A stretch of DNA of 64,000 bases from Tumebacillus_A lipolyticus (GCF_042682745.1 NZ_JBHUIO010000002.1:434001-498000), one strand, 5' to 3'. Shown: positions 52,334-61,562, counted from the first letter of the stretch. Notes: generated by a model not told the origin, from the sequence alone. A program made the numbers and translations.

Positions 52334-53053
52334 TCACTTTGTATCCTCTTGGCCGTCCTGCTTGCCCGAATCGGGAACGATTCCTTGTCGAGTCGTTCTC
52401 ACCCATTCGTGATAGTCTTTCATCAGACCGTTGCTGTGCAGGTTGAACAGGCGCCTCAGCTCTTTGAGCGGTTCAGGATGATCGTCGACACGCAGATCGA
52501 TATAGGGGAAATCTTCAACATCGACGACGAGCAGGGCAGCAGACTGCTTCCCACGCTTGTCCCCTCCTGCCTGCTGCCCAGCATCCAGCGCTTGGAGCAA
52601 GCGCTCCTCAAACGGTGCGTTCGAACCGCGAAAGGCTGCTGCTGTCGCTTGGACGACCTCGATGCCGGTCAGCAGGTTCCCCTGCACCGAAAAATTGTCG
52701 CCCGTGATGTGTCCCTTTCCCTCTTGCACGTCCGCCCCTGTCCACGCTGCCGCATGACCGTAGCGATCGACGATGCCGATCTGACGCAGCTCCTTGCCAG
52801 CATCCGATCTCTTCAGTTCATGCAACACTTCCTCCGCCGACAGCCCGTGCTCCAAAAGCATCAGCCCTTTGGGGCCAAGCGCCGGATTGACGCGCGCCTG
52901 TGTCGCCACTGCGCCAACACCTGCCTTTGCAAACGGGCAGAGCGATCCAACCGCTAGCGCTTTGGTGGTCACAGCGATGCCAAACCGCCCCGTCTCCGGG
53001 TCGCGGGCGACGATCGAAAACGTGTTCAATTCGATCTCCTTCATCAGCTCCAC
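52334..53053 (-). CDS. DUF1028 protein 2
   Basis: 239 residues, paralogue of the gene at 40544 (shared: NTFSIVARDPETGRFGIAV, LAVGSLCPFAKAGVGAVATQ, GGDKRGKQSAALLV) but lacking that protein's C-terminal extension. Ntn-hydrolase-like fold, substrate unknown. The start is either the GTG at 53053 (GGAGG 7 bases upstream) or the ATG at 53044. It lies just after fni. Confidence 0.86.
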   Translation of the reverse strand: MELMKEIELNTFSIVARDPETGRFGIAVTTKALAVGSLCPFAKAGVGAVATQARVNPALGPKGLMLLEHGLSAEEVLHELKRSDAGKELRQIGIVDRYGHAAAWTGADVQEGKGHITGDNFSVQGNLLTGIEVVQATAAAFRGSNAPFEERLLQALDAGQQAGGDKRGKQSAALLVVDVEDFPYIDLRVDDHPEPLKELRRLFNLHSNGLMKDYHEWVRTTRQGIVPDSGKQDGQEDTK

Positions 53054-53067
53054 TTCCTCCCCTCCGC

Positions 53068-54123
53068 TTACAGTCCGCGCCTGGCGAATGGCTCAAGCGG
53101 GATTCCGCGCAACCTGCACCATTCTGCCGTCTCGCCGCGGACGATCAAAGGTCGCGCTGACAGGTCTGCAATTCGCTCACACCCTTGCAGGGTCAGGATC
53201 GTCCGGAGTTCGCTGTGCATGTGCTCGACCTGCTGGATGGCATGTTCGACGCCAGCTTCCATCAGCGGACGCAAGATGGCGCCAGCAAGTCCGACCGCTC
53301 TGGCTCCCAAAGCAAGACATTTGGCGACGTCGAGCGCATGTTGCACACCGCCCGAACCGATCAACTCGAACCGATCCAGATATGTCTGCGCTTCCAACAG
53401 CGAGACTGCTGTCGTCTGCCCCCAGCCTTCTAGCTGTTGAAACTGCATGCCGCTGCGCCGCCTGTTTTCGATCGCCACAAAATTGGTGCCACCGCGCCCC
53501 GCCACATCGACACACCTCGCACCGATACTCGCGAGCATCCGATACGTTTCGATGCTCATCCCGTTGCCCACCTCTTTGATGATCACCGGGACGGACACGC
53601 CTTCGATCACCTGCTGAATTCGCTCCAACAGTCCTGCAAACGAACGGTCTCCCTCGGGCATCGTCAATTCTTGAGCAACGTTCAGGTGCAGGTGCAGCAG
53701 GTCGGCATCGATCATCTCCACCGCTCGCTGAGCATCTTCCACCGTCGCCCCCGCTCCCAAGTTGCCGATGATCACCCCGTCTGGGTTGACATCGCGCACG
53801 ATCCGGTATGTACTGCGCAGAGATTCGTCGTTCAAGGCGGCACGCTGTGAACCGACCGCCATCGCGATGCCCGTCTCATTTGCCAACTCGGCAAGTTTTC
53901 GATTGATCGCCTCGGTCGGCCCCGCTCCTCCAGTCATCGCATTAAGCAAAATCGGCGAACTGAGAGTCAGTCCGCCGATCGAAGTCGCGAGGGAGGCATC
54001 AGCAAGGTCGCGCTCAGGCAGAGCACGATGCACGAAGCTAAGATCGGAAAAGCCATTGCTCATCGTGACCGGCAGTTCCAAAGCGTACCGCACATGATCT
54101 AACTTGCGCTGTTCAGTCGACAC
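53068..54123 (-). CDS. fni: Type 2 isopentenyl-diphosphate isomerase (FMN-dependent)
   Basis: 351 residues. It interconverts IPP and DMAPP, supplying the polyprenyl and menaquinone side chains and the prenyl donor used by UbiX. RKLDHVRYAL at the N-terminus, LNAMTGG, VGSQRAAL, VDVAGRGGTNFVAIEN and ELIGSGGVQHALD are IDI-2 signatures. GTG start with GGGGGAAG upstream. Position beside ypfD is as in B. subtilis. Confidence 0.95.
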   Translation of the reverse strand: MSTEQRKLDHVRYALELPVTMSNGFSDLSFVHRALPERDLADASLATSIGGLTLSSPILLNAMTGGAGPTEAINRKLAELANETGIAMAVGSQRAALNDESLRSTYRIVRDVNPDGVIIGNLGAGATVEDAQRAVEMIDADLLHLHLNVAQELTMPEGDRSFAGLLERIQQVIEGVSVPVIIKEVGNGMSIETYRMLASIGARCVDVAGRGGTNFVAIENRRRSGMQFQQLEGWGQTTAVSLLEAQTYLDRFELIGSGGVQHALDVAKCLALGARAVGLAGAILRPLMEAGVEHAIQQVEHMHSELRTILTLQGCERIADLSARPLIVRGETAEWCRLRGIPLEPFARRGL

Positions 54124-54147
54124 ATGCTTCCCCCGCTCACCATCATT

Positions 54148-55296
54148 TTATTTTTTGAACAGATCGCCGAACACATCGCCCAGCGTTCCGAGACCACCCT
54201 GATCGTTCCCGCTGTCTTGGTTGATGTACGAATCGATCTCGCGGCGGTTTCGGTCGCCCTCCACTTCGCGGATGGACAACGAGATGCGCTGATCCGCTTC
54301 GCTCACCTCAAGAACTTTCACCTTTACCTCTTGACCGACTTCCAGCACTTCATCTGCGGTCGCCACATGGCGGTTGGCGATCTGCGAGATGTGCACCAGA
54401 CCTTCGACCCCAGGCAACAGCTCCACAAATGCGCCGAAAGACACCAGGCGTTTGACCGTTCCGGTCGCGATGTCGCCCGCGTGGAACTTGTTTTCCACGT
54501 CGCTCCACGGCCCCGGAGTCGCCGCTTTGATCGACAGCGAGATGCGGCCCGCAGCAGGGTCAACCTTCAGCACTTTCACCCGAACCGCATCGCCCTCTTT
54601 GACAACATCTGCCGGCGTGTCTACGCGGTGATGCGCCATTTCCGAGATGTGCACCAGACCATCGACACCGCCCAAGTCGACGAACGCCCCGAACGAGGTG
54701 ATGCGCTGAACGGTCCCGCTGAGCGTCTGACCGGGCTGAATCTCGCCGATGCGAGTTTCCTTCTGCTTCTCGAACTCTTGATCGAGCACCGCTTTTTGGG
54801 ACAGGATCACCTTGTTCTCCTCGCGGTCGAACTCGACGATCTTCACGCGCAGGGTGCGACCTTTGTAGTCGGAGAAATCCTCCACAAAATGGCGCTCGAC
54901 CAGCGAAGCGGGGATGAATCCGCGCACGCCGACGTTGACGACCAGACCGCCTTTTACAACATCGAGAACTTTCACTTCGAACACTTCGCCGCCGTTGAAC
55001 TTGCGCTCCAGCTCATCCCAAGCGCTGATCGCGTCTGCCGCTTTTTTCGACAGGATGATCTTGCCTTCCTCGTCGTTGATCCGCAGCACTTTGGCTTCAA
55101 CTTCGTCCCCTACCTGCAAAACATCGGTGACGTTCTCCACACGAACGGGCGCAAGCTCGCCGATCGGAATCACGCCATCATATTTAAAGCCCACATCTAC
55201 GAGCGCTTGCCCCTCTTCGATCTTGCTGATGCGCCCTTTCACCACGTCACCTTTTTGAATTGTGACGAGATCCATCTCTTTCATGTCCTCTACCAT
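54148..55296 (-). CDS. ypfD: Four-domain S1 RNA-binding protein (YpfD / S1 homologue)
   Basis: 382 residues with four S1 OB-fold repeats (about 15-85, 100-170, 185-255, 270-340), each containing a VxGxV..G.FV.. core such as TLSGTVQRITSFGAFVDLGG and VDGLVHISEMAH. The C-terminus (SGNDQGGLGTLGDVFGDLFK) is disordered. The short Bacillus-type homologue of ribosomal protein S1; it binds RNA, but unlike E. coli S1 it is not thought essential. It lies between plsC and fni. Confidence 0.93.
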   Translation of the reverse strand: MVEDMKEMDLVTIQKGDVVKGRISKIEEGQALVDVGFKYDGVIPIGELAPVRVENVTDVLQVGDEVEAKVLRINDEEGKIILSKKAADAISAWDELERKFNGGEVFEVKVLDVVKGGLVVNVGVRGFIPASLVERHFVEDFSDYKGRTLRVKIVEFDREENKVILSQKAVLDQEFEKQKETRIGEIQPGQTLSGTVQRITSFGAFVDLGGVDGLVHISEMAHHRVDTPADVVKEGDAVRVKVLKVDPAAGRISLSIKAATPGPWSDVENKFHAGDIATGTVKRLVSFGAFVELLPGVEGLVHISQIANRHVATADEVLEVGQEVKVKVLEVSEADQRISLSIREVEGDRNRREIDSYINQDSGNDQGGLGTLGDVFGDLFKK

Positions 55297-55487
55297 AGAT
55301 TTACCTCCTATTTTCCTAGCGCCAAAAACGCTTCGAATCGTTGATTTATAGGGATGGCGTTATGAGACTCTTGCGACTCCCATAGCTACCGATACCTCTC
55401 CGGTAAAAGAACAGCTCAGAATAAACGTGATGAGAACGTTTGGTAACATCACCTAGTATGATACTGGAAGCCGCATTCCATACGAGA

Positions 55488-56078
55488 TCAGCTGTGCTCA
55501 GCAAGCAGCTGACGGATCGCATTCATGATGTCCTCCGTCGCCTTCTCGATCATCTCGCTGTTCGTCTTTTTCCCGCGATAGGCGGAAAGATCGACCGGCT
55601 GACCGTAGACGATCTTCACCGGGCGAAACGGTCGGTACGGACCGATGATCGCCGCCGGAACGACCTCCGCGTTCGCTCGCAGAGCGAGCATCGCCGCTCC
55701 TCCTTGCCCTTTGTTGACCTCGCCCGTCTTCGACCTCGTGCCTTCTGGAAAGAGGCACAGCGCTTTTCCTGCGCTCAAGAGCTCAAGGGAAGCGCGAATC
55801 GCGCCACGGTCGCCCGCACCTCGCCGCACCGGAAAGGCACCGACGCTGCGAATCCCCGCACCGAACACCGGGATCTTAAACAGAGAGTCTTTCGCCATGA
55901 AGCTGAGCGGTCGCTCCATCGCGGAACCGACCAACGGCGGGTCGAGGTTGGAGATATGATTGGCACAGACGAGCAACCCGCCTTCCTGCGGAATGTTCTC
56001 CCTGCCGATCACCTGCCATCTATAAAAGATCTTAAAAAATCCGCGAAACAGCGCTCGGAAGAAGCGATACAACACCAT
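55488..56078 (-). CDS. plsC: 1-acyl-sn-glycerol-3-phosphate acyltransferase
   Basis: 196 residues. It acylates lysophosphatidic acid to phosphatidic acid at the membrane. NHISNLDPP carries the HX4D catalytic pair and FPEGTRS binds the phosphate. The N-terminal segment (LYRFFRALFRGFFKIF) is an amphipathic membrane anchor. It lies 12 bases after cmk in the same operon. Confidence 0.94.
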   Translation of the reverse strand: MVLYRFFRALFRGFFKIFYRWQVIGRENIPQEGGLLVCANHISNLDPPLVGSAMERPLSFMAKDSLFKIPVFGAGIRSVGAFPVRRGAGDRGAIRASLELLSAGKALCLFPEGTRSKTGEVNKGQGGAAMLALRANAEVVPAAIIGPYRPFRPVKIVYGQPVDLSAYRGKKTNSEMIEKATEDIMNAIRQLLAEHS

Positions 56079-56090
56079 AGTATACGCCCC

Positions 56091-56771
56091 CTAGAAATTC
56101 TGTGCTTCAGCGGAGCGACAGATATGTAAGATTTTTTCGACGACCGCTTCAATCCCGAGACCGGAAGTGTCGACGATCACCGCATCGTCCGCACGCTTCA
56201 TCGGCGAATGCTCGCGGCCGCTGTCCAACTCGTCTCGACGCTCGATATCGCGCTTGAGCTGTTCAAAATCGAGCTGATGACCTTTCGCTGTCATCTCCTC
56301 ATAGCGACGCCGCGCACGCTCTTCAACCGATGCGGTGAGCCAAATCTTCACATCAGCATCTGGCAACACGACGGTGCCGATGTCACGTCCGTCCATCACG
56401 ACGCCCATCTTGTTGGCGATCTCCTGCTGCAACTTCACCAGCGAGGCGCGCACGCCAGGGACGGCAGAGACAGCAGAGACGTTCGCCGTGACATCCCGCG
56501 CGCGAATCTCCTCCGTAATGTCCACCCCGTCGAGAAAGACATCTTGTCCCTCTGAGGTAAGCTTAAAGTCGATCTGAACGCGGCTCGAAATCGCAGTCAA
56601 GGCGGCTTCGTCGGCAGGGTTGATCTGCTCTTGCAACGCTTTCCAAGTGATGGCGCGATACATCGCCCCCGTATCCACATAGGTCAGGCCGAGAGACTTG
56701 GCCACCAGCTTCGCTACGGTGCTTTTTCCTGCGCCGGCAGGTCCATCAAGAGCAACGCGCAATGTCTTCAT
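56091..56771 (-). CDS. cmk: Cytidylate kinase
   Basis: 226 residues. It phosphorylates CMP and dCMP with ATP. P-loop DGPAGAGKST at 9-18; VDTGAMYRAITW and VVMDGRDIGTVVLPDA are CMP-kinase signatures. The ATG at 56771 has AGGAGG 10 bases upstream; the frame is open 21 codons further but that part is not homologous. Head of the cmk-plsC-ypfD group, as in B. subtilis. Confidence 0.96.
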   Translation of the reverse strand: MKTLRVALDGPAGAGKSTVAKLVAKSLGLTYVDTGAMYRAITWKALQEQINPADEAALTAISSRVQIDFKLTSEGQDVFLDGVDITEEIRARDVTANVSAVSAVPGVRASLVKLQQEIANKMGVVMDGRDIGTVVLPDADVKIWLTASVEERARRRYEEMTAKGHQLDFEQLKRDIERRDELDSGREHSPMKRADDAVIVDTSGLGIEAVVEKILHICRSAEAQNF

Positions 56772-56821
56772 CAATAACTTGCCTCCTGATTCGCAACTAC
56801 ACATGAAGTGGGACAGAACAC

Positions 56822-56844
56822 AAAAAGCAGGCATCGCCCGCTTC
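56822..56844 (-). terminator. Terminator upstream of cmk (end of the ypfB-like transcript)
   Basis: AGCGGGC-GAT-GCCTGCT hairpin with a TTTTT tail on the minus strand. Confidence 0.75.
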
Positions 56845-56956
56845 TTATGACAGTGTATTCACTTCAAACATCCTCGTGTCAGGACGATGTGACGCGACTT
56901 TTCAATTGTCAATCTCTTCTTCACTGATAGTATCATATTCGCTGCGACGGGCGCAA

Positions 56957-57484
56957 TTATTTCATGAAGTGAATCGGGCCGACCTCTGCCAGCTGTCCCT
57001 CCATCGCCTCGACCAACATGCCGGGAATCGGATAGGAGATCGCGGGGTCATCATGATCGACCTCAAAGCGGAACACGCCTGGCAAAAGCGTTGTATCCAC
57101 CGTGACAACATCCCCTTGCTTGATGGAGACGGTCGCCATTCCATCTTGAAACGGGCTGGTCGGTACGCCGTTCACCTTCACCCAAACTTTGCTGAGCGAA
57201 GCTGTTGCATCGACGGAGCGAATCGTGAGCTGAGCTGCGGCCGACTCGGCAGCGGCGGGCAATACGCCCGTCGCGCGCTGCCCCTCCATCCGATCGGTCG
57301 CCGACAAAAATTGACGCCCCTGCGGTGTGGAGAGCACCAGCTGTGCGATCAGGATCAGCACAAAGCCGAGCAGGATCACTCGAAACAGCGGCTTCTCCAA
57401 CCTTTCATATGCGTTCAAAAAGCGCTCTTCATACGATTGCTGGCGCTTTTGTTCCAACTTGTACCACCCCCAGATACGTTCCAT
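56957..57484 (-). CDS. YpfB-like single-pass membrane protein
   Basis: 175 residues. A cytoplasmic charged N-terminus (ERIWGWYKLEQKRQQSYEER) leads into one transmembrane helix (about 35-55, VILLGFVLILIAQLVLS) and an extracytoplasmic beta-rich domain. The membrane part and the position next to ypfA match B. subtilis ypfB (DUF5359), but this protein is longer. A TTG at 57493 or the ATG at 57484 could be the start; neither has a strong site. Function unknown. Confidence 0.65.
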   Translation of the reverse strand: MERIWGWYKLEQKRQQSYEERFLNAYERLEKPLFRVILLGFVLILIAQLVLSTPQGRQFLSATDRMEGQRATGVLPAAAESAAAQLTIRSVDATASLSKVWVKVNGVPTSPFQDGMATVSIKQGDVVTVDTTLLPGVFRFEVDHDDPAISYPIPGMLVEAMEGQLAEVGPIHFMK

Positions 57485-57513
57485 CCTATGCAAGTCTGGG
57501 GGCTTTCATACTT

Positions 57514-58197
57514 CTAGCGGAAAACGCCTTTTTCGCGCATCTCGATCTGCCGCTTAAACGAATATTGGATGATCGCCTGACGATCCGGCTCTTGAAGCTC
57601 GTAAAATTTGAGCGAGATCAGCTTGCGATCATAGTGATCGACCGGTGCGACGCGAATCACGCGAGCTTTCCCGACGACCTCTTGCGATTTCCCTTCCAGC
57701 GGCAACAAGAAGCGAAAGCCGATGATGTCATCGCGGTGGATCGGCAGGTCTTTGTGCACGCGAAAGGTCACGCCGCCGCCAGAGATGTCGTGACCGATAC
57801 CGTCAGCATGGACGATCTCTTTGTTCTCACTGTTCACAAAGACGAGATGGAACGTTGCGGAGATCGGCACGCGCAAAAACTCCCGTCGCTGATGACGGTG
57901 AACTTGCGAATAGTCTGGCTTCTGCAGACTGAGCAGCGGAATCTGCCTGATATCGCGCCCTGTCACCTGGGTTTGAAACGTGCACTGCGCACCGTCGATC
58001 GCCCGATATTGCACGAGCACAACCTGTCCGCTCGGCAGGATCGTCGGAATCTTTGCGCCCGGTTTGAGCGGCATGTCGATAAAGATGTGCTCTCTTTCCA
58101 TATCCTGAACACGCGCCTGATAGCGACCCATAAAATAGCCCTCTGCGATCGACAAGCTGATGGTCTGCCCGATAACTGGGTATGCCAAATCTCTCAC
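57514..58197 (-). CDS. ypfA: PilZ-domain cyclic-di-GMP receptor (YpfA/MotI-like)
   Basis: 227 residues: an N-terminal YcgR-like domain (1-95) and a PilZ domain (100-215) with the c-di-GMP motifs RHQRREFLR (101-109) and DISGGG (near 137). Relatives brake the flagellar motor when c-di-GMP is bound. Start: GTG at 58197 overlaps the GGAGAG; a TTG three codons later (58188) has better spacing and is a plausible alternative. Divergent from cwlD. Confidence 0.9.
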   Translation of the reverse strand: MRDLAYPVIGQTISLSIAEGYFMGRYQARVQDMEREHIFIDMPLKPGAKIPTILPSGQVVLVQYRAIDGAQCTFQTQVTGRDIRQIPLLSLQKPDYSQVHRHQRREFLRVPISATFHLVFVNSENKEIVHADGIGHDISGGGVTFRVHKDLPIHRDDIIGFRFLLPLEGKSQEVVGKARVIRVAPVDHYDRKLISLKFYELQEPDRQAIIQYSFKRQIEMREKGVFR

Positions 58198-58329
58198 TCT
58201 CCAAAAGTTAAGATCTCCCGTCTCCCGAACGATTGGTCAAGACGAGGTCAAAAGACTGTGAACAGAACCAGAATGAATGCTTACTGCGATGAATACAACT
58301 GTAGAAAAATGGACAAAGAGGAATTGAAC

Positions 58330-59016
58330 ATGAAGCGTCTTGCACCCTATGCACTCCTGTTCACCCTGATCTTTCTGTTAGCTTTTCAAAATCGCTCGCC
58401 TGATCCCGCAGCGGAGGCGATCACCGTGCCTGCCAAACACCCGGCGTTCGTGATGATCGATCCTGGGCACGGCGGCTATGATCCGGGCGTCCGCTCTGCC
58501 GATCTGAAAGAGGCAGATCTTACGCTCGCGATCGGCAAAGAGTTAAAAACTGCGCTTGCCGAGCTGCAAATCGCAGCGGTGATGACGCGAGAGACGGACA
58601 CCGATTACGCAACGCGCGGGTCGAGCGGAAAAACGGCGAAGCGATCCGATCTCAATCGTCGCATGGATCTCGCTTTCGAACAAGGTGCGACAATGTTTCT
58701 CTCGCTCCATGTGAACGCCTCTTCCCAAGCTACTCGCGGCGGTGCGGAAGTATTCTACTCCGAACAGCTGCCAGAGGCGAAGCTCCTCGCCGAATCGGTG
58801 CAATCGAAACTGCACCAACTGCCTGAGATGAGCAGAAGAGATGCGAAACCAGCGAGCTACTACCTGCTGGAGAATCTGCCGATCCCCTCGCTGATCATCG
58901 AGTGCGGATATCTAAATATTACAGGGGATCGTGCCCATCTGACCAGTCCTTTGTACCAAAAAAAACTCGCCCAAGCGATCGCATTGGGCGTTGAGGAGTA
59001 TCTAAAGTCCCGATAG
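58330..59016 (+). CDS. cwlD: N-acetylmuramoyl-L-alanine amidase (CwlD-like)
   Basis: 228 residues, Amidase_3 family. An N-terminal signal or anchor (4-20) is followed by the zinc amidase with DPGHGGYDPG (His47), SLHVNA (second His) and IIECGYLN (catalytic Glu). Size and architecture match CwlD, which removes peptides from muramic acid to make the delta-lactam of spore cortex. It lies among ypeB and sleB, the enzymes that later need that lactam. The ATG at 58330 has AGAGG 8 bases upstream; the frame upstream is only chance-open. Another sporulation amidase is possible. Confidence 0.85.
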   Translation: MKRLAPYALLFTLIFLLAFQNRSPDPAAEAITVPAKHPAFVMIDPGHGGYDPGVRSADLKEADLTLAIGKELKTALAELQIAAVMTRETDTDYATRGSSGKTAKRSDLNRRMDLAFEQGATMFLSLHVNASSQATRGGAEVFYSEQLPEAKLLAESVQSKLHQLPEMSRRDAKPASYYLLENLPIPSLIIECGYLNITGDRAHLTSPLYQKKLAQAIALGVEEYLKSR

Positions 59017-59037
59017 AGCTGAATCTAAAGTCCCGAT
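59000..59037. repeat. 15-bp direct repeat across the cwlD stop codon
   Basis: ATCTAAAGTCCCGAT occurs at 59000-59014 and 59023-59037, offset 23 bases. The first copy contains the last codons and the start of the stop. It suggests a small tandem duplication of the gene end. Confidence 0.8.
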
Positions 59038-59044
59038 CACAAAC

Positions 59045-59067
59045 ATGGAAGATTTAGCTCCATTTTT
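59045..59067 (+). terminator. Terminator of cwlD
   Basis: Short ATGGA / TCCAT hairpin followed by a T-run; weak stem but correctly placed. Confidence 0.55.
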
Positions 59068-59080
59068 CCTTTGTCTCTGC

Positions 59081-60403
59081 TTAATTCAGTTTTTCTACAC
59101 CGACCTCGTCGCCGTTGAGCGCCGAGACATAGACTTTGTAGGTGTCTCGGTCCATCGTGCCCACATATTCGTAGGCGAGAACCTCTTCATTTTGCGCATT
59201 GTGCGCGACGACAAGGTGCGTCTCTTGCAAATTGACGCGCGGCGAGACGAATGTGCGCCCTTGCTGCGCGGAGATCGCCGCTTTCGCCAGCGTGCGCGGG
59301 CGGTGGTTAAACATGTACTCACGAGAGTTGACCCCAAGAATCTCCCCGTTGTCCAGCGCGACTTGCACGGTGAGCTTATCCGGGTAGAGGCGAATGCCAT
59401 CCTGCCTGGGCACGATGTCATAGACCCCGATCTTATCGTGCGTGTCGATATTGACCACCTCAAGATCGTTGCCGATGTTTTGCGCTTTGAGGTAGTCGAT
59501 CGCTTTTTGCGCCCCTTGACTCAGGTCGATCTTCTCATCGTTCACCGTGCGATCGTTGAGCAGGTTGGTGACGCGACCGCCTTTCACCGTGACGGTCAAG
59601 ATCGCTCCTTTGCGATTCCCTTGGTCTGCCGTAACGGTGTACGACGGGTAGGGAGCGCCCTTTCCGTTTTGTTTGGCATGAATGCCATCTGTCGAACTTT
59701 TCCCCAGCCACTTGGCGGCGATCTTTGCAGCCTCCTGTTCGGAAACTTGTGGACCGGTCAGATTTTGCACGTTCACGCTGTTTCTGTTTTTCATCGATTT
59801 CATGCTCGGTCCGAAGTTGAGCGGCGCAGAGTTTTTGACCGACTTTTCCATCGCATGAAAGCCGTCGACAATCTGGTTGTCCGTCTGTTTTTTCGTCTGC
59901 GTGAGCGCTAGTTCTGCATCCATCCAGCGCAGGTTGTATTTGATGACATTCGATTGCACATCGGCCAGCTGATTTTCCAGCTTTTTCGATCGCTTGTACA
60001 GCTCGGTGAGCGTTTTAAATTCTTGATCGTTCAGGCCTTGTTTGCCATCGCGCTCAACAGCTGTCCGATAGGAGAAATTGCCGACATCGTTGATAAACTC
60101 CATCGTGTTGTTGAAGGGCATCAGCGACAAAGGCAGTTGCCCGACATCGCTGCGCGCTTCTGCAGCCAGCTTCCACACTTCGGTCAGCGATGGGGTGAGC
60201 TGTTTCTTCGTATTGATCGCCAGCGACTTGCCCAGCTGGTCTTGGAGCAGGTTCATCCGATCGCTCAGATCGTGAAAAGCTCGCTGGTATTGGTTTTCCG
60301 TCTTGAGCAGCAACGCCTGTTTTTCCTTATGTTCGCGATACCCCCAAAAACCTGCGACCACAAGGGCGACGAGGAGCACGACAGAGGTGATTCGGCTAAA
60401 CAT
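59081..60403 (-). CDS. ypeB: Germination protein YpeB
   Basis: 440 residues, full length. N-terminal membrane anchor (5-20), a coiled region (30-200) and C-terminal PepSY-type repeats (about 210-440). It is needed for SleB localisation and stability in the spore and inhibits it until germination. GGAGGGAGC precedes the ATG. It lies 18 bases after sleB, the usual sleB-ypeB operon. Confidence 0.95.
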   Translation of the reverse strand: MFSRITSVVLLVALVVAGFWGYREHKEKQALLLKTENQYQRAFHDLSDRMNLLQDQLGKSLAINTKKQLTPSLTEVWKLAAEARSDVGQLPLSLMPFNNTMEFINDVGNFSYRTAVERDGKQGLNDQEFKTLTELYKRSKKLENQLADVQSNVIKYNLRWMDAELALTQTKKQTDNQIVDGFHAMEKSVKNSAPLNFGPSMKSMKNRNSVNVQNLTGPQVSEQEAAKIAAKWLGKSSTDGIHAKQNGKGAPYPSYTVTADQGNRKGAILTVTVKGGRVTNLLNDRTVNDEKIDLSQGAQKAIDYLKAQNIGNDLEVVNIDTHDKIGVYDIVPRQDGIRLYPDKLTVQVALDNGEILGVNSREYMFNHRPRTLAKAAISAQQGRTFVSPRVNLQETHLVVAHNAQNEEVLAYEYVGTMDRDTYKVYVSALNGDEVGVEKLN

Positions 60404-60421
60404 ACGCTTGCTCCCTCCTTT

Positions 60422-61213
60422 CTATCTGCAAAAGATATGTTTGCCAATCCGTTTGATCTGCGGGCGCGACCAGATCCACTTCGAGGTTGCGGTCACCGGA
60501 TTGAAGTAGTAGATCGCCGATGATGATGGATCCCAACCTTTCAATGCATCTTGCACCGCTTTTTTCGCGCTTTCGTTCGGAGTCATCCAGATCTGCCCAT
60601 CTGCCACCGCTGTAAACGCGCCAGGTTGAAAGATGATGCCCGGCACCGAGTTGGGGAAGTTCGGATTGTCCAAGCGGTTGAGGATGACCGCTGCGACCGC
60701 TACCTGACCGACATACGGTTCACCGCGCGATTCGCCATACACCGCGTTTGCCAACAGCTTCAAGTCGTTCGCCGACAGGTTCTTCCCGCCATACGAGGCG
60801 CTCTTTGTTGCGGCTGCTGGCGCTTTTGACGCGCTTTTGCTCCCCGATTTGCCTCCGCCTCCCCCGCCTGCTGCCCACGGGTTGTACCCACGAGTGGCTC
60901 GCGTCAGTTTTGTCCGCGTTTTCGAACCGGCCACACCGTCCACTTTCATGCCAAATTTGTACTGAAAATTGCGGACCGACCAGTATGTACCCCAGCCGAA
61001 GTCACCGTCGATGCGCCCTTTGTAGTAGCCTAGATGTTTTAACCGCCCCTGTAGCTCCCGCACGTCGGTGCCTTTGCTTCCCTTTACCAAGTTGCGCGTG
61101 GTAAAGACCGTTCCATCCTGTTTTGAGATGGAGTCGATCGGCACCCCATTTATACAGAACAGCGTCAACACCAGTGCAAAGGCTGCCACAAGCCATCTCC
61201 ATTTCCTACTCAT
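60422..61213 (-). CDS. sleB: Spore cortex-lytic enzyme SleB
   Basis: 263 residues. Signal peptide 1-25, a peptidoglycan-binding domain (about 40-105, GSKGTDVRELQGRLKHLGYY), a Gly/Ser linker and a C-terminal Hydrolase_2 lytic transglycosylase domain (145-263) with NAVYGESRGEPYVGQVAVAA (catalytic Glu). It degrades cortex at muramic-delta-lactam during germination. GGAGGGGG precedes the ATG. Confidence 0.96.
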   Translation of the reverse strand: MSRKWRWLVAAFALVLTLFCINGVPIDSISKQDGTVFTTRNLVKGSKGTDVRELQGRLKHLGYYKGRIDGDFGWGTYWSVRNFQYKFGMKVDGVAGSKTRTKLTRATRGYNPWAAGGGGGGKSGSKSASKAPAAATKSASYGGKNLSANDLKLLANAVYGESRGEPYVGQVAVAAVILNRLDNPNFPNSVPGIIFQPGAFTAVADGQIWMTPNESAKKAVQDALKGWDPSSSAIYYFNPVTATSKWIWSRPQIKRIGKHIFCR

Positions 61214-61285
61214 GGTACCCCCTCCAGTATAAAGTGATTGTTCCTATCGCTAGTTTGAGAAAGGAAGGGGTTCGATATGAGCACC

Positions 61286-61321
61286 AAAAAAAGGGAATGC
61301 CGCGATTCGGCATTCCCTTTC
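61286..61321 (-). terminator. Terminator of the small zinc-protein gene
   Basis: AAAGGGAATGCCG / CGGCATTCCCTTT with a T-run on the minus strand, right after the small gene. Confidence 0.9.
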
Positions 61322-61331
61322 TGACGTTTGA

Positions 61332-61493
61332 TCAGGCCAGTGTTTCGATTTCGAATGACTCTTCGTTATCGCACAGACAGCGCTTAAAACCGGTATCCAC
61401 CTGACCCCGATAGTCACGCGACCCCCGCAGGATGAACGATTCTCCACACTGGCGGCAGCGAATGTGCACTTTTACTCTCTCATCTCTTGTCAA
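61332..61493 (-). CDS. 53-residue zinc-ribbon protein
   Basis: Short gene. A TTG start at 61493 has GGAGGGG 6 bases upstream, and the stop is 10 bases before a strong terminator. The product has CRQC (13-16) and CLC (39-41) flanking FILRGSRDYRGQVDTGFKR, a likely single zinc site, and an acidic tail. No known family recognised. The signals around it make it a real gene. It lies between prsW and sleB; function unknown. Confidence 0.7.
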   Translation of the reverse strand: MTRDERVKVHIRCRQCGESFILRGSRDYRGQVDTGFKRCLCDNEESFEIETLA

Positions 61494-61562
61494 CACACTG
61501 TCCCCTCCTCCTACGAGTTGATGAACGCTCGTAGAGACAGTCTTGACAAGCGGGCCTATCCC

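Noticed and set aside
57325..58329. Long plus-strand extension upstream of cwlD
   Set aside because: It is antisense to the ypfA-like gene, and a ribosome binding site with signal peptide starts at 58330.
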